Origin: Taklimakanibacter albus | GTDB taxonomy: Bacteria; Pseudomonadota; Alphaproteobacteria; Rhizobiales; Aestuariivirgaceae | Reading direction: 5' to 3' | DNA: 64,000 nt | NCBI RefSeq assembly: GCF_016595235.1 | Contig: NZ_JAENHL010000006.1 | Location: 558,001-622,000 of the forward strand | In this document: positions 45,417-55,360 of the stretch, one piece after another | Layout of the letters: each line of letters opens with the position of its first letter | Position numbering within the stretch: position 1 is the first letter of the stretch | The notes under the pieces: generated by a model | Told to the model about the DNA's origin: nothing | Databases searched by the model: none | The model's input: only the letters and a program-made list of their open reading frames with translations | Translations under genes and position numbers: made by a program

Positions 45417-46091
45417 TCACGCCGCTTCGTCGCCAGCCCGCTGGCGCACGATGATCGAGGCGCCGGGGCGCGCCCGGTTGAACAGGTCGATCACGTCCTG
45501 GTTGACGAGACGCACGCAGCCCGATGAAACGGCCTTGCCGATGCTCGACGCATCCTGGGTGCCATGCAGGCGATAGAGCGTGTCCTGGCCGTTCTGGAAG
45601 ATATAGAGGGCGCGGGCGCCGAGCGGATTGTCGAGACCCGGCTCCATGCCATTGCGGTATTTCTCGAGCTCAGGCTGCCGGTCGATCATTTCGGAGGGCG
45701 GCGTCCAGCGCGGCCAGGCGCGCTTGTACTGGATGCGGCCGCGGCCGCCCCAGGTGAAGCCGTCGCGGCCGATGCCGACGCCGTAGCGCATCGCCTGGCC
45801 GTTCTCGAGAACGAGATAGAGATAGCGGTTGGGCGTATCGACGATGATCGTGCCGGGGATCTCAGCGGTCGGGAAGTCGACCTGCCGGCGGCGGTATTTC
45901 GGCTTGAGCTTCTTCAGATCTACGGCCGGAATCGGAAACTGCTCATCGGGCAGCGCGCCATAGTTCGCCCTGAAGACGGAAGGATCGGAACCGGTCGGGT
46001 CGGCGGTGATGCCTTCAGTTTCGCCCTGGACGCAGGCGCTGAGCCCCGCACCGATGCCGCTGAGAAGAAATAAACGCCGGGTGATCGGCAT
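45417..46091 (-). CDS. Lipoprotein L,D-transpeptidase (YkuD domain)
   Basis: Periplasmic peptidoglycan-modifying enzyme, 224 residues. N-terminal signal with a lipobox-like LSAC (about 1-21). YkuD domain about 85-215: IIVDTPNRYLYLV, then HGTQDASSIGKAVSSGCVRL with catalytic Cys and His; the SSGCVR core is complete. Forms 3-3 crosslinks or attaches lipoproteins in the cell wall. ATG at 46091 follows AAGGATTG; an in-frame TTG 9 bp earlier is less likely. Confidence 0.93.
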   Translation of the reverse strand: MPITRRLFLLSGIGAGLSACVQGETEGITADPTGSDPSVFRANYGALPDEQFPIPAVDLKKLKPKYRRRQVDFPTAEIPGTIIVDTPNRYLYLVLENGQAMRYGVGIGRDGFTWGGRGRIQYKRAWPRWTPPSEMIDRQPELEKYRNGMEPGLDNPLGARALYIFQNGQDTLYRLHGTQDASSIGKAVSSGCVRLVNQDVIDLFNRARPGASIIVRQRAGDEAA

Positions 46092-46167
46092 GACAAACAA
46101 TCCTTAATTCAAGTGAAAGAGACCGCGACGCCATCGCCACGGCTGATTGGTGATCCTGGAAGGAAGA

Positions 46168-46518
46168 TCAGGCCGCGCGCGGTGGCGGTGTCGGGACCCC
46201 GATTTCCGCGCTGGGCGGCGGTATCGAGGCGAGGGCGTGGCGCAAGTCGCAGGCGATGAAGCCGGGCTTGAAGCTGGCGCTGTCGATTTCAATGGGCGCC
46301 AGCTTGATGCTGGCGCAGCGGGCCGGCAGATGGCTCTGAGTTCCCGCCGTCCTGAATGCGGCGCCGACAGTGGTCTGCTCGGCAGGATCGATCGGCGTGA
46401 AGGCGTGATTCAACCGCGCTGTCGGCCCCAGGAGCTGACACACGACAAGCGCCGTCATACACAGGAACACAATGGCAACCGTGACGCGGCGCAAGGAAAA
46501 GTTGAATACGCGATTCAT
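46168..46518 (-). CDS. Small membrane-anchored protein, unknown function
   Basis: 116 residues with one N-terminal anchor (about 12-32, TVAIVFLCMTALVVC) and a soluble part with two Cys (ARCASIK, ACDLRH) and a Pro-rich end. No ribosome site is strong. Possibly secreted. No family recognised; called on length and composition. Confidence 0.45.
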   Translation of the reverse strand: MNRVFNFSLRRVTVAIVFLCMTALVVCQLLGPTARLNHAFTPIDPAEQTTVGAAFRTAGTQSHLPARCASIKLAPIEIDSASFKPGFIACDLRHALASIPPPSAEIGVPTPPPRAA

Positions 46519-46635
46519 TTCGGGGTTCTTTTACCCGGTTTCGTCCCCGCGCCAAGCTCACGACGGCGTGAATCGAGACGTTAAGTCGGCGACTGTTGCG
46601 CGAAGGTCACAGTCTGGTTTGATTAGCGCGCATCC

Positions 46636-46720
46636 CGGCGAAGTGGAACACTTCGCCGATAAGAAATTGTGGTGGAGCAAATCCTTTTCGCCAAAGTCTT
46701 CAACTTTGGCGGGATTTGCT
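46636..46720. repeat. Composite palindrome with CCAAAG/CTTTGG core, copy 2
   Basis: Two adjoining inverted repeats: CGGCGAAGTG-GAA-CACTTCGCCG (46636-46658) and AGCAAATCC..CGCCAAAGT-CTTC-AACTTTGGCG..GGATTTGCT (46676-46720). The latter shares its core with 3399-3444 and 61258-61298 and lies in the 250-bp gap before the aminotransferase gene, which otherwise shows nothing. Confidence 0.7.
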
Positions 46721-46769
46721 TTACGCCATCTCCATGCAATAGCTCGCTCTTTCAGCAAGGGAGCCCTTC

Positions 46770-47870
46770 GTGTCCCGCATACCGCAGACGCCCATCGTCG
46801 AGCTTTTGCCCTCGACGGTGCCCTTTGTCGGCCCGGAAGCGCTGGAACGCCAGCGCGGCGTAGCCTTCAAGGCGAGGCTTGGCGCCAATGAAAGCGGCTT
46901 CGGCCCGGCGCCCAGCGTGGTCGCGGTGATCGCCGCGGCAGCAAATGACGTATGGAAATATTGCGACCCCGAGAATTACGATCTCAAACAGGCGCTCGCC
47001 CGCCATCACGGTGTGAAACCGGAGAATATCGCGGTGGGCGAGGGGATCGATGCGCTGTTCGGCTATGCGGTCAGGATGTTCGTGGCGCCCGGCATTTCGG
47101 TGGCGACCTCGCTCGGCGCCTACCCGACCTTCAACTTCCATGTGAATGGCTATGGCGGCAGGCTGGTGACGACGCCTTATGTGGCGGATCGTGAGGATCC
47201 GGCGTCCTTGCTCGCTCTTGCTCGCGCTGAAAACGCGCGGCTTCTCTTCTTCGCCAATCCGGACAATCCGATGGGCTCCTGGTGGTCGGCGAGCGTCGTC
47301 TCGGAGCTCATCGCCACTATTCCCGACGGCACGCTTCTGATCCTCGATGAAGCCTATGGCGAGTTCGCGCCGGAAGGCACCTTGCCACCGCTCGACGTGA
47401 GCAATCCCAGGCTCCTGCGTTTCCGCACCTTCTCCAAGGCCTATGGGCTGGCCGGTGCCCGCATCGGTTATGTGATCGGCGAAGCGGAACTGGTGAAGAG
47501 CTTCGACAAGGTACGCAATCATTTTGGCGTCAATCGCGTGGCGCAGGCAGCGGCGCTCGCGGCGCTTGCCGATCAAGCCTATCTGCGCACGGTGATCGGC
47601 AAGGTGGAGCGCGCCCGCGCACGCATCAGCGACATCGCGCGTGCCAACGGCCTGGCGCCGCTGCCATCCGCCACCAATTTCGTCACCATCGATTGCGGCC
47701 GTGACGGGGCTTTCGCCAAGCGCCTGCTGGACGAGCTGATCACGCGCGGCATCTTCGTGCGTATGCCCGGGGTCGCCCCGCTCAACCGTTGCATCAGAGT
47801 GAGTGCCGCCCCCGACGCCGAGCTCGATCTTTTCGCCGAATTGCTGCCCGAGGCTTTGCGGGCTGTCTGA
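46770..47870 (+). CDS. HisC-like PLP aminotransferase
   Basis: Fold-type I PLP-dependent aminotransferase of 366 residues related to histidinol-phosphate aminotransferase. Start is GTG with AAGGGAG upstream. N-terminal LGANESGFGPAP, FANPDNPMGSWW, DEAYGEFA and FSKAYGLAGARIGY (Lys of the Schiff base) are family motifs, and a C-terminal CIRVSA binds PLP. It is not in a his operon and is followed by an enolase-superfamily gene and an amidohydrolase, so a catabolic role is more likely than histidine synthesis. Confidence 0.88.
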   Translation: MSRIPQTPIVELLPSTVPFVGPEALERQRGVAFKARLGANESGFGPAPSVVAVIAAAANDVWKYCDPENYDLKQALARHHGVKPENIAVGEGIDALFGYAVRMFVAPGISVATSLGAYPTFNFHVNGYGGRLVTTPYVADREDPASLLALARAENARLLFFANPDNPMGSWWSASVVSELIATIPDGTLLILDEAYGEFAPEGTLPPLDVSNPRLLRFRTFSKAYGLAGARIGYVIGEAELVKSFDKVRNHFGVNRVAQAAALAALADQAYLRTVIGKVERARARISDIARANGLAPLPSATNFVTIDCGRDGAFAKRLLDELITRGIFVRMPGVAPLNRCIRVSAAPDAELDLFAELLPEALRAV

Positions 47871-47952
47871 CGGACCGGTGAAAGGGGCTGGCTCTTGTCT
47901 TGTCGGCGGGCACCGGCGAAGCTGATCCAAAACAGGGCAGGGAGCGTTCACC

Positions 47953-49146
47953 GTGAAGATCAAGGACCTCAAGGTTTTCATCGTCGGCAATCCGCCGCCG
48001 GGTTTTGGCGGACGGTATTTTATTTTCGTCAAGCTCACGACCGACGACAATGTCAGCGGCATCGGCGAGGTCTATTGCGACACCTTCGGCCCGAAGGCGA
48101 TGACCGCCATGATCGAGGATGTCTTCGCCCGTCATGTCGAAGGCATGGACCCGTTCCACATCGAGGCCTTGTGGCGCAAGGCCTACGGCACCGGCTACAC
48201 CATGCGGCCGGACGCATCGCTGATGGGCGTTCTCTCCGGCATCGAGATCGCGCTGTGGGACATCAAGGGCAAGGCGACCGGCAAACCCGTCTATGAATTG
48301 CTGGGCGGGCGGGTGCATGAGAGCCTGCGCTCCTACACCTATATCTATCCCGACACCGCCAAGGGCCAGGACAGTTCCATCTATTGGAATGCCGAGGCCT
48401 CGGCCGAACGCGCCGCGCATTATGTGAAGCAGGGTTTCACCGCGGTGAAATTCGATCCCGCCGCACCTTACTCTGTCTTCGATCCACGCCAGCCTTCGCT
48501 CGAATCACTCGATCTGTGCGCCAAATTCTGCCGGCTCATCCGCGCGGCTGTCGGCAATAAGGCCGACTTGCTCTTCGGCACGCATGGCCAGTTCACCGCC
48601 TCGGGCGCGATCAGGCTGGCGAAGCGGCTCGAGCCTTATGAGCCTCTGTGGTTCGAGGAGCCGACACCGCCCGAAATGCCAGAGGAAATGGCGAAGGTGG
48701 CGCGCGCCACCTCCATTCCGGTGGCGACCGGCGAGCGCCTCGTCACCAAATATGAATTCGCCCGTGTGCTGGAGACGGGTGCGGCCTCGATCCTGCAGAT
48801 GGCGCTCGGCCGCGTCGGCGGCATCATGGAGGCGAAGAAGATCGCCGCGATGGCGGAGACGCATTATGCGCAGATAGCACCCCATCTCTATGCGGGACCC
48901 GTGGAGGGCGCCGCCAATATCCACTTTGCCGCCTCGCTGCCCAACTTCCTCATTCTCGAAAGCATCGAGACCTGGGGCGGCTTCCATGCGAAGCTTCTGA
49001 AGAAGCCGATCCGCTGGGAGGCGGGGCGCGTGCTGCTGCCGACGGAGCCCGGGCTTGGCATCGAGCTCGATGAAGACGTGGCGTTGGCACATCCCTATAC
49101 CGGCACCAATGTCCATCTCGAAATGACCGAGCGGCCGATCGAGTGA
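47953..49146 (+). CDS. Enolase-superfamily enzyme (mandelate racemase/muconate lactonising group)
   Basis: 397-residue protein starting with GTG. N-terminal capping domain, then the barrel: GVLSGIEIALWDIKGKA, FDPAAP, LFGTHGQFT, FEEPTPPE, ATGERLVTK, QMALGRVGGI and APHLYAGP. Metal ligands are present at Glu (FEEP) and Glu (TGER); the usual DxHG element of the acid-sugar dehydratases (such as DgoD) reads GTHG, so the first metal-binding Asp is Gly here. The His is kept. Most likely a sugar-acid dehydratase-like enzyme of a divergent subgroup. Confidence 0.85.
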   Translation: MKIKDLKVFIVGNPPPGFGGRYFIFVKLTTDDNVSGIGEVYCDTFGPKAMTAMIEDVFARHVEGMDPFHIEALWRKAYGTGYTMRPDASLMGVLSGIEIALWDIKGKATGKPVYELLGGRVHESLRSYTYIYPDTAKGQDSSIYWNAEASAERAAHYVKQGFTAVKFDPAAPYSVFDPRQPSLESLDLCAKFCRLIRAAVGNKADLLFGTHGQFTASGAIRLAKRLEPYEPLWFEEPTPPEMPEEMAKVARATSIPVATGERLVTKYEFARVLETGAASILQMALGRVGGIMEAKKIAAMAETHYAQIAPHLYAGPVEGAANIHFAASLPNFLILESIETWGGFHAKLLKKPIRWEAGRVLLPTEPGLGIELDEDVALAHPYTGTNVHLEMTERPIE

Positions 49147-49211
49147 CGTGCTTTCCGACACGGCTCAGATGAACTAGAAACGCAGACCACAAGAAAAGCA
49201 GGGGGTAGTCG

Positions 49212-50843
49212 ATGACGCCAGATCTCATTCTCATCAATGCCGATATCCGGACCATGGATCCATTGAAGCCACGCGTCGAGGCTTTGGCCGCGCGCAACGG
49301 GCGGGTGATGGCGTTGGGATTGACGGCGGAGATCCGGGCGCTCGCCGGCAAGACAACGCGGGTCATCGATGCCGGCGGCAGGCTCGTCCTGCCGGGTTTC
49401 CAGGACACGCATATTCATATGCAGGACGGCGGCATGAATGGCGCGCTCAATGTGGATCTGGCGCATATCCGCACCATTCCCGACCTGCAGGCCGCCTTGG
49501 CCGATTTCGCGAAGAAGAATCCAAAGCGCCTGTGGCTGAATGGCCATGGCTGGTATTCCGGCATCTTCGGCGAGCACAATCTGACCCGTGAAGTGATCGA
49601 CGCCGTGATCCCGGATCGCCCGTCGATGCTTTTTTCCTCCGACTATCACAGCGCCGCCATCAATTCGAAGGCCTGCGCGCTGATCGGCCTCGATGCCGGT
49701 GTGAAGGATCCGGAGAACGGCTATTTTAGCCGCGATACCAAGGGTGTGCCGACCGGCCTCGTGCATGAAAAGGCCATCGACTGGGTGCGCGATCGCATGC
49801 CGGAGATTCCGGATTCTGATTGGGAGGACGGCGTGCGCTACGGCCAGGCCCTGTGCAACCGCCATGGCTTCACCGGCGTGCTTGATGCGCTCGTCACTGA
49901 CCGGCATTTGCGAATCTATCGCGCCGTCGAGAAGTCGACTGGCCTCACCGTGCGTGTCGCTTCGACCGCTCTGGTCGAGCCCACCGACACGGTCGAGGCT
50001 GCGCTCGAGCGTATCGAAGGTTTTCGCCGCGACTTCGCCTCCGACATGCTGAAGGTTCATTCGGCGAAATTCTTCCTCGACGGCGTGCTCGAGAACCGCA
50101 CCGCCGCGATGATAGAGGACTATCATGACGCGCAGGGCGGAAATTTCCCGGTGATGTTCGGCGAAAACCATCTGCGCGAGCTGTTCATCGCCTTCGACCG
50201 GGCGCGCTTCCAGATCCATTGCCATGTCATCGGCGACAAGGCAGTGCGCGCCGGGCTCGATGCGCTCGAAGCGGCGCGCGACGTCAATGGCGCCTGGCCG
50301 AGCCTGCATCAGCTGGCGCATGTCCAGGTCGTCGACCCGGACGATATCCCGCGCTTCGCCAAGCTCGGTGTGATGCCCAATATCCAGCCGCTGTGGGCGC
50401 GGAGCGAAGCGTCGGTCACCGAAATCGCGGTGCCGATCGCCGGCCCCAAGGCGCGCTGGATCTATCCTTTCCGCTCGCTGATCGATGCCGGCGCCACCTG
50501 CGCCATGTCGAGTGACTGGAGCGTCACCACCCTAAATCCGTTCCCGATCATGCAGACGGCGATCACGCGCCAGCCGCCGGAAATGGGCCGCGATCATCCG
50601 GTCTTCCTGCCCGAGGAACGCATGACGCTGGACGAATGCATCAAGGGCTACACGGTCAATGCCGCGGCAGCCGCCTGGCGCTCGGCCGATACGGGCTCGC
50701 TGGAGCAGGGCAAATATGCCGACCTCATCATCCTCGACCGCGATCTGTTCGCCATCGACCCTTACGAGATCGCCGGCACGCAGGTGATGCTGACCTTGCT
50801 CGGTGGGAAAGAGGTGCACCGGCATAGTGAGTTCAAGGGGTAG
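49212..50843 (+). CDS. Amidohydrolase family protein (YtcJ-like)
   Basis: Metal-dependent hydrolase of 543 residues of the YtcJ type. First metal site Asp-Thr-His67-Ile-His69 in QDTHIHMQ, later HVIGDKAVRAGL and HLAHVQVVDPDD-type (LAHVQVVDP) and the SSDWSVTTLNPF Asp. Follows the enolase-superfamily gene by 65 bp in the same direction, suggesting one transcript with the aminotransferase. Substrate unknown. Confidence 0.9.
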   Translation: MTPDLILINADIRTMDPLKPRVEALAARNGRVMALGLTAEIRALAGKTTRVIDAGGRLVLPGFQDTHIHMQDGGMNGALNVDLAHIRTIPDLQAALADFAKKNPKRLWLNGHGWYSGIFGEHNLTREVIDAVIPDRPSMLFSSDYHSAAINSKACALIGLDAGVKDPENGYFSRDTKGVPTGLVHEKAIDWVRDRMPEIPDSDWEDGVRYGQALCNRHGFTGVLDALVTDRHLRIYRAVEKSTGLTVRVASTALVEPTDTVEAALERIEGFRRDFASDMLKVHSAKFFLDGVLENRTAAMIEDYHDAQGGNFPVMFGENHLRELFIAFDRARFQIHCHVIGDKAVRAGLDALEAARDVNGAWPSLHQLAHVQVVDPDDIPRFAKLGVMPNIQPLWARSEASVTEIAVPIAGPKARWIYPFRSLIDAGATCAMSSDWSVTTLNPFPIMQTAITRQPPEMGRDHPVFLPEERMTLDECIKGYTVNAAAAAWRSADTGSLEQGKYADLIILDRDLFAIDPYEIAGTQVMLTLLGGKEVHRHSEFKG

Positions 50844-50865
50844 GTGTTTGCCCCTAACACCGTCA

Positions 50866-50950
50866 CCCCGGCGAAAGCCGGGGCCTACTGAATAAGTTCA
50901 GGCGGATGGCGCGTGGAGAGAATTTATTGGATCCCGGCTTTCGCCGGGAT
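50866..50950. repeat. Inverted pair of CCCGGC-GAAA-GCCGGG elements
   Basis: Two hairpins of the same kind facing each other: CCCCGGC-GAAA-GCCGGGG (50866-50883) and ATCCCGGC-TTTC-GCCGGGAT (50931-50950). The unit GTCATCCCGGCGAAAGCCGGGATCC is a common intergenic repeat in alphaproteobacteria. It lies between convergent genes (amidohydrolase and glnA). Confidence 0.8.
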
Positions 50951-50984
50951 GACGGGTAATTGGTGTTCACTCACGGAGCACAAG

Positions 50985-51011
50985 AAAAAGGCCGGATGTT
51001 TCCATCCGGCC
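50985..51011 (-). terminator. glnA intrinsic terminator
   Basis: On the minus strand GGCCGGATG-GAAA-CATCCGGCC followed by TTTTT, 24 bp after the glnA stop. Stem of 9 bp and a T-run, so termination is likely. Confidence 0.93.
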
Positions 51012-51034
51012 TCAGTTCCCAGGGGTAACAAAAA

Positions 51035-52453
51035 TCAGCAGCTGTAGTACATGTCGAATTCAACGGGATGCGGCATCATCTCGTAGCGCATGTTCTCTTC
51101 CATCTTGAGCTCGATGAAGCTGTCGATCTGATCGTCGGTGAAGACGCCGCCCTTCTTCAGGAACTCGCGGTCCTTGTCGAGCGAGGTGAGCGCCTCGCGC
51201 AGCGACCCGCACACCGTCGGGATGCCTTTCAGTTCGGCCGGCGGCAGATCATACAGGTTCTTGTCCATGGCGTCGCCCGGATGGATCTTGTTCACCACGC
51301 CATCGAGGCCGGCCATGATGAGCGCCGAGAAGCCGAGATAGGGATTGGCCGTCGGATCGGGGAAACGCACTTCGACGCGCTTGGCCTTGGGGTTCGATGT
51401 GTGCGGAATGCGGCACGACGCCGAGCGGTTGCGCGAGGAATAAGCGAGCAGCACCGGCGCCTCGTAGCCCGGCACCAGACGCTTATAGGAGTTGGTCGAC
51501 GGGTTGGTGAAGGCGTTGCAGGCCTTGGCGTGCTTGATGACGCCGCCGATGAAATAAAGGCACAGCTCCGAGAGGTCGGCATACTGGTTGCCGGCCATCT
51601 GGGTTTTGCCGTCCTTCCAGATCGAGAAGTGGCAATGCATGCCCGAGCCGTTGTCGCCGAAGACCGGCTTCGGCATGAAGGTGGCCGTCTTGCCATAGGC
51701 ATGCGCCACATTGTGGATCACATATTTGTAGATCTGCATGTGGTCGGCGGCGGTGACGAGCGTCTGGAACTTGGTGCCGAGCTCATGCTGGGCGGCCGCC
51801 ACTTCGTGATGGTGCTTCTCGACGGAGAGGCCCATCTGGCCCATCACCGAAAGCATCTCGGAGCGCATGTCCTGCGCCGAGTCCATCGGGTTCATCGGGA
51901 AATAACCGCCCTTGGTGCGCATGCGATGACCGAGATTGCCGGTCTCATATTCACGGTCGGTGTTGGTCGGCAGTTCGATCGAGTCGAGCTTGAAGCCGGT
52001 ATTGTAGGGCGATGACGAGAAACGCACGTCGTCGAAGATGAAGAATTCGGCTTCGGGACCGACATAGACCGTGTCGCCGAGCTTCGTCTGCTTGAGATAA
52101 GCCTCGGTGCGCTTGGCGATCATGCGCGGGTCGCGCGAATAGCCTTCGCCGGTCGACGGCTCGAGAATGTCGCAGAACACCGCGAGCGTCGTCTGGGCAT
52201 AGAAGGGGTCCATATGCGCGGTGGACGGATCCGGCATGAGCACCATGTCGGATTCATTGATCGCCTTCCAGCCGGCGATCGAGGAGCCGTCGAACATCAG
52301 CCCCTCGGCGAACGCTTCTTCATGCATCTGCGACACGTCCATCGTCAGATGCTGCATCTTGCCGCGCGGATCGGTGAAGCGGAGATCGACGAATTTCACG
52401 TCCTTGTCCTTGAGAAGCTTCATTACCGCTTCGGCGTCTTTCGGCTTAGCCAT
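51035..52453 (-). CDS. glnA: Glutamine synthetase type I
   Basis: Dodecameric GS-I, the main ammonia-assimilating enzyme, 472 residues. Motifs: FDGSSIAGW latch, [52 protein letters not shown] and, for adenylylation, NLYDLPP with the modified Tyr. Regulated by GlnE through PII; the glnB gene is just upstream in the same operon (49 bp gap). Confidence 0.98.
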   Translation of the reverse strand: MAKPKDAEAVMKLLKDKDVKFVDLRFTDPRGKMQHLTMDVSQMHEEAFAEGLMFDGSSIAGWKAINESDMVLMPDPSTAHMDPFYAQTTLAVFCDILEPSTGEGYSRDPRMIAKRTEAYLKQTKLGDTVYVGPEAEFFIFDDVRFSSSPYNTGFKLDSIELPTNTDREYETGNLGHRMRTKGGYFPMNPMDSAQDMRSEMLSVMGQMGLSVEKHHHEVAAAQHELGTKFQTLVTAADHMQIYKYVIHNVAHAYGKTATFMPKPVFGDNGSGMHCHFSIWKDGKTQMAGNQYADLSELCLYFIGGVIKHAKACNAFTNPSTNSYKRLVPGYEAPVLLAYSSRNRSASCRIPHTSNPKAKRVEVRFPDPTANPYLGFSALIMAGLDGVVNKIHPGDAMDKNLYDLPPAELKGIPTVCGSLREALTSLDKDREFLKKGGVFTDDQIDSFIELKMEENMRYEMMPHPVEFDMYYSC

Positions 52454-52502
52454 TTTCTGTTTATCCTCTGCTTGGCTTGGTTGTCTTGTGGTGCTGAGAC
52501 GA

Positions 52503-52934
<432 letters not shown>

Positions 52935-53046
52935 TCAGAGGAAAAGCCCCGCCTGATTCCTGTGCCTAATTATAGGGCATTCGCCGAAAGCTTAGGCATG
53001 CAAATCCGGTATCGCACGAATTTGCCGTGCTGGGTATGGTCAGGGC

Positions 53047-53655
53047 ATGAATCGGACCCGGAAGGCACCCGCGAAGTTCACCGCTCATCCGCTTACGCCG
53101 TCGCGCTGGGCCGACCTGGAAGATTTGTTCGGGCCTGATAAGGGCGCCAATTCCGGCTGCTGGTGCATGTGGCCGCGGCTGACCAGCAGCGACTTCCGCT
53201 CCATGGACAAGGAAAAGCGCAAACGCTCTTTCAAGTCCTGTGTGACCAAGGGGCCGGTGCCCGGAATTCTTCTTTATGAGAACGGCCAGGCCATCGGCTG
53301 GGTGGCGGTGTCGCCGCGCGCCGACGTCATCCGCTTCGAGAAAGCGAAGACTTCGCAACTCGAGCCGGAGAAGGATCCGGCGAAGCACTATGCCATCACC
53401 TGTTTCTTTGTGCGCACCGGCCACCGCAAGCGCGGGCTGATGACCGACCTTGCCAAAGCCGCCATCGATTATGCGAAAAAGAAGAAGGCGGCAGCGCTCG
53501 ATGTCTGTCCGATCGAGACCGACAAGCCTTTGATGTGGGGCGAGGGCTTCGTCGGCATCGCCTCGGTGTTCCGCGAATTGGGCTTCGAGGAAGTGGCGCG
53601 CCGATCGCCCCGGCGGCCGCTGATGCGGCTTTCCTTCGATCGGCGAGCGCGATAG
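53047..53655 (+). CDS. GNAT acetyltransferase with GCWCMWPR motif
   Basis: 202 residues. GNAT acetyl-CoA region ITCFFVRTGHRKRGLMTDLAKAA follows a distinctive N-terminal motif, Gly-Cys-Trp-Cys-Met-Trp-Pro-Arg, that marks a conserved but uncharacterised group. C terminus is basic. The next gene (pfp) starts 8 bp downstream. Acceptor unknown. Confidence 0.88.
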   Translation: MNRTRKAPAKFTAHPLTPSRWADLEDLFGPDKGANSGCWCMWPRLTSSDFRSMDKEKRKRSFKSCVTKGPVPGILLYENGQAIGWVAVSPRADVIRFEKAKTSQLEPEKDPAKHYAITCFFVRTGHRKRGLMTDLAKAAIDYAKKKKAAALDVCPIETDKPLMWGEGFVGIASVFRELGFEEVARRSPRRPLMRLSFDRRAR

Positions 53656-53663
53656 GAAAAAGC

Positions 53664-54848
53664 ATGACCAAGATCGCGATGTTGACCGCCGGCGGACTGG
53701 CGCCCTGTCTTTCTTCCGCCGTCGGCGGATTGATCGAGGGCTACAGCGCCGTCGCGCCCGATGCCGAGATCATTTTCTATCTCTATGGCTATCAGGGCCT
53801 GCTGACCGGCACGTCGCTGACCGTCACGGCGGATATCCGCGCCGGCGCGCATCTGCTGCATCGCCAGGGCGGCAGCCCGATCGGCAACAGCCGGGTGAAG
53901 CTCACCAATGCCGGCGATCTCGCCAAACGCGGACTGATCAAAACGGGCGAGGAGCCGCTCGCCGTGGCGGCGGCGCAGTTGCGTAAAGATGGCGTCACCA
54001 TCCTCCACACGATCGGCGGCGACGACACCAGCACGACCGCGGCCGATCTCGCGCGCTTCCTCGCCAATGAGGGCCATCATCTCACCGTGGTCGGCTTGCC
54101 CAAGACCATCGACAACGACATCGTGCCGATCCGCCAGTCGCTCGGCGCCGTCACGGCGGCGGAGCAGGGGGCGATCTTCTTCGAGAATGTCGTCAATGAG
54201 CTGACCACGGCGCCGCGCACGCTGGTGATCCATGAGATCATGGGCCGCCATTCGGGCTGGCTGGCCGCGGCGACCGCCGAAACCTATCGCCGCCGCATGA
54301 ACGAGACGGCGGTGCTCGACTTCGGCGTGGTGCGCAAGGACATCGACGCGCTTTATATCCCGGAGCTGCCGATCGATATCGACGGCGAGGCAAAGCGGCT
54401 GCGCGCAGTGATGGACGACAAGGGCGCCGTCGCCATCTTCCTCAGCGAAGGCGCGGGCGTCGCCGACCTGGTGCGCGAGATGGAAGGACGTGGCGAGACC
54501 GTCGAGCGTGACGCCTTCGGCCATGTGAAGATCGACAAGATCAATGTCGGCGACTGGTTCTCCAAGCGCTTCGCCAAGCTCATCGGCGCCGAACGCACGC
54601 TGGTGCAGAAATCGGGCTACTTCGCCCGTTCCGCCGCCGCCAATGCGGAAGACCTGGCGCTCATCCGCGATATGGTGGCGCTGGCCGTCGCCACGGGCCT
54701 CAAGGGCGAGAGCGGCGTCATCGGCCATGACGAGCAGCGCGGCGGCGAATTGCGCGCCATCGAGTTCCCGCGCATCGCCGGCGGCAAGCCCTTCGATACA
54801 AATGTGTCCTGGCTCACCGACCTCTTGCGCGAGATCGGGCAGAGATAG
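53664..54848 (+). CDS. pfp: Pyrophosphate-dependent 6-phosphofructokinase
   Basis: 394 residues. The phosphofructokinase fold has the PPi-specific residues: GGDD at 118-121 (second Asp in place of the Gly seen in ATP enzymes) and Lys147 in LPKTIDNDI. MTAGGLAPC-type start and GHDEQRGGELR and MGRHSGWLAAA follow. So glycolysis/gluconeogenesis at the fructose-6-phosphate step is PPi-linked and reversible here. Start 53664 (MTKIAMLTAG) follows AGGAAAA. Confidence 0.95.
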   Translation: MTKIAMLTAGGLAPCLSSAVGGLIEGYSAVAPDAEIIFYLYGYQGLLTGTSLTVTADIRAGAHLLHRQGGSPIGNSRVKLTNAGDLAKRGLIKTGEEPLAVAAAQLRKDGVTILHTIGGDDTSTTAADLARFLANEGHHLTVVGLPKTIDNDIVPIRQSLGAVTAAEQGAIFFENVVNELTTAPRTLVIHEIMGRHSGWLAAATAETYRRRMNETAVLDFGVVRKDIDALYIPELPIDIDGEAKRLRAVMDDKGAVAIFLSEGAGVADLVREMEGRGETVERDAFGHVKIDKINVGDWFSKRFAKLIGAERTLVQKSGYFARSAAANAEDLALIRDMVALAVATGLKGESGVIGHDEQRGGELRAIEFPRIAGGKPFDTNVSWLTDLLREIGQR

Positions 54849-54931
54849 CCGACATCATTTTGCAATGGGCTTCTGATCTCTATAGACTGACAGGATTGCC
54901 GGGACGGCCGCGTTCTTCAAGGAGAGTGCCA

Positions 54932-55321
54932 ATGTCTTATGCCAGTCTGATCCCGCATATGACCATCAACGACAATGCCAAGGCCGCCATCGACTTCTAT
55001 AAGAAGGCGTTTGGCGCCGAGGAGCTTGCCCGCCATGATGCCGAGGACGGCAAGCGCCTGATGCATGCGCATCTCAAGGTGAACGGGCACGACATGTTCC
55101 TCATGGACGCTTTCCCGGAGCGGGGGTCGCCCATGACCGCACCGTCCGGCATCATGATCGCCTTGCGCGTCGATGATCCCGACAAGTGGTGGGATCGCGC
55201 GGCCAAAGCCGGCGCGACGGTCGTCGTGCCGCTCGACGATCAGTTCTGGGGCGACCGCTGGGGTCTCTTGAAGGACCCCTTCGGCCATGAATGGTCGATC
55301 AGCGCGCCGTCAAGGAAGTAA
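54932..55321 (+). CDS. VOC family protein, PhnB/glyoxalase-like
   Basis: 129-residue vicinal oxygen chelate fold protein of the PhnB (DUF1428/3-demethylubiquinone-like) type: IPHMTINDNAKAAIDFYKKAFGAEEL, then FGHEW and DPFGHEWSI. Start at 54932 has AAGGAGAG upstream. Metal ligands and substrate are not defined. Confidence 0.9.
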   Translation: MSYASLIPHMTINDNAKAAIDFYKKAFGAEELARHDAEDGKRLMHAHLKVNGHDMFLMDAFPERGSPMTAPSGIMIALRVDDPDKWWDRAAKAGATVVVPLDDQFWGDRWGLLKDPFGHEWSISAPSRK

Positions 55322-55360
55322 CGGCTTGCGATAGAGGCGGGCGCCCGGCAAACATGGCGC

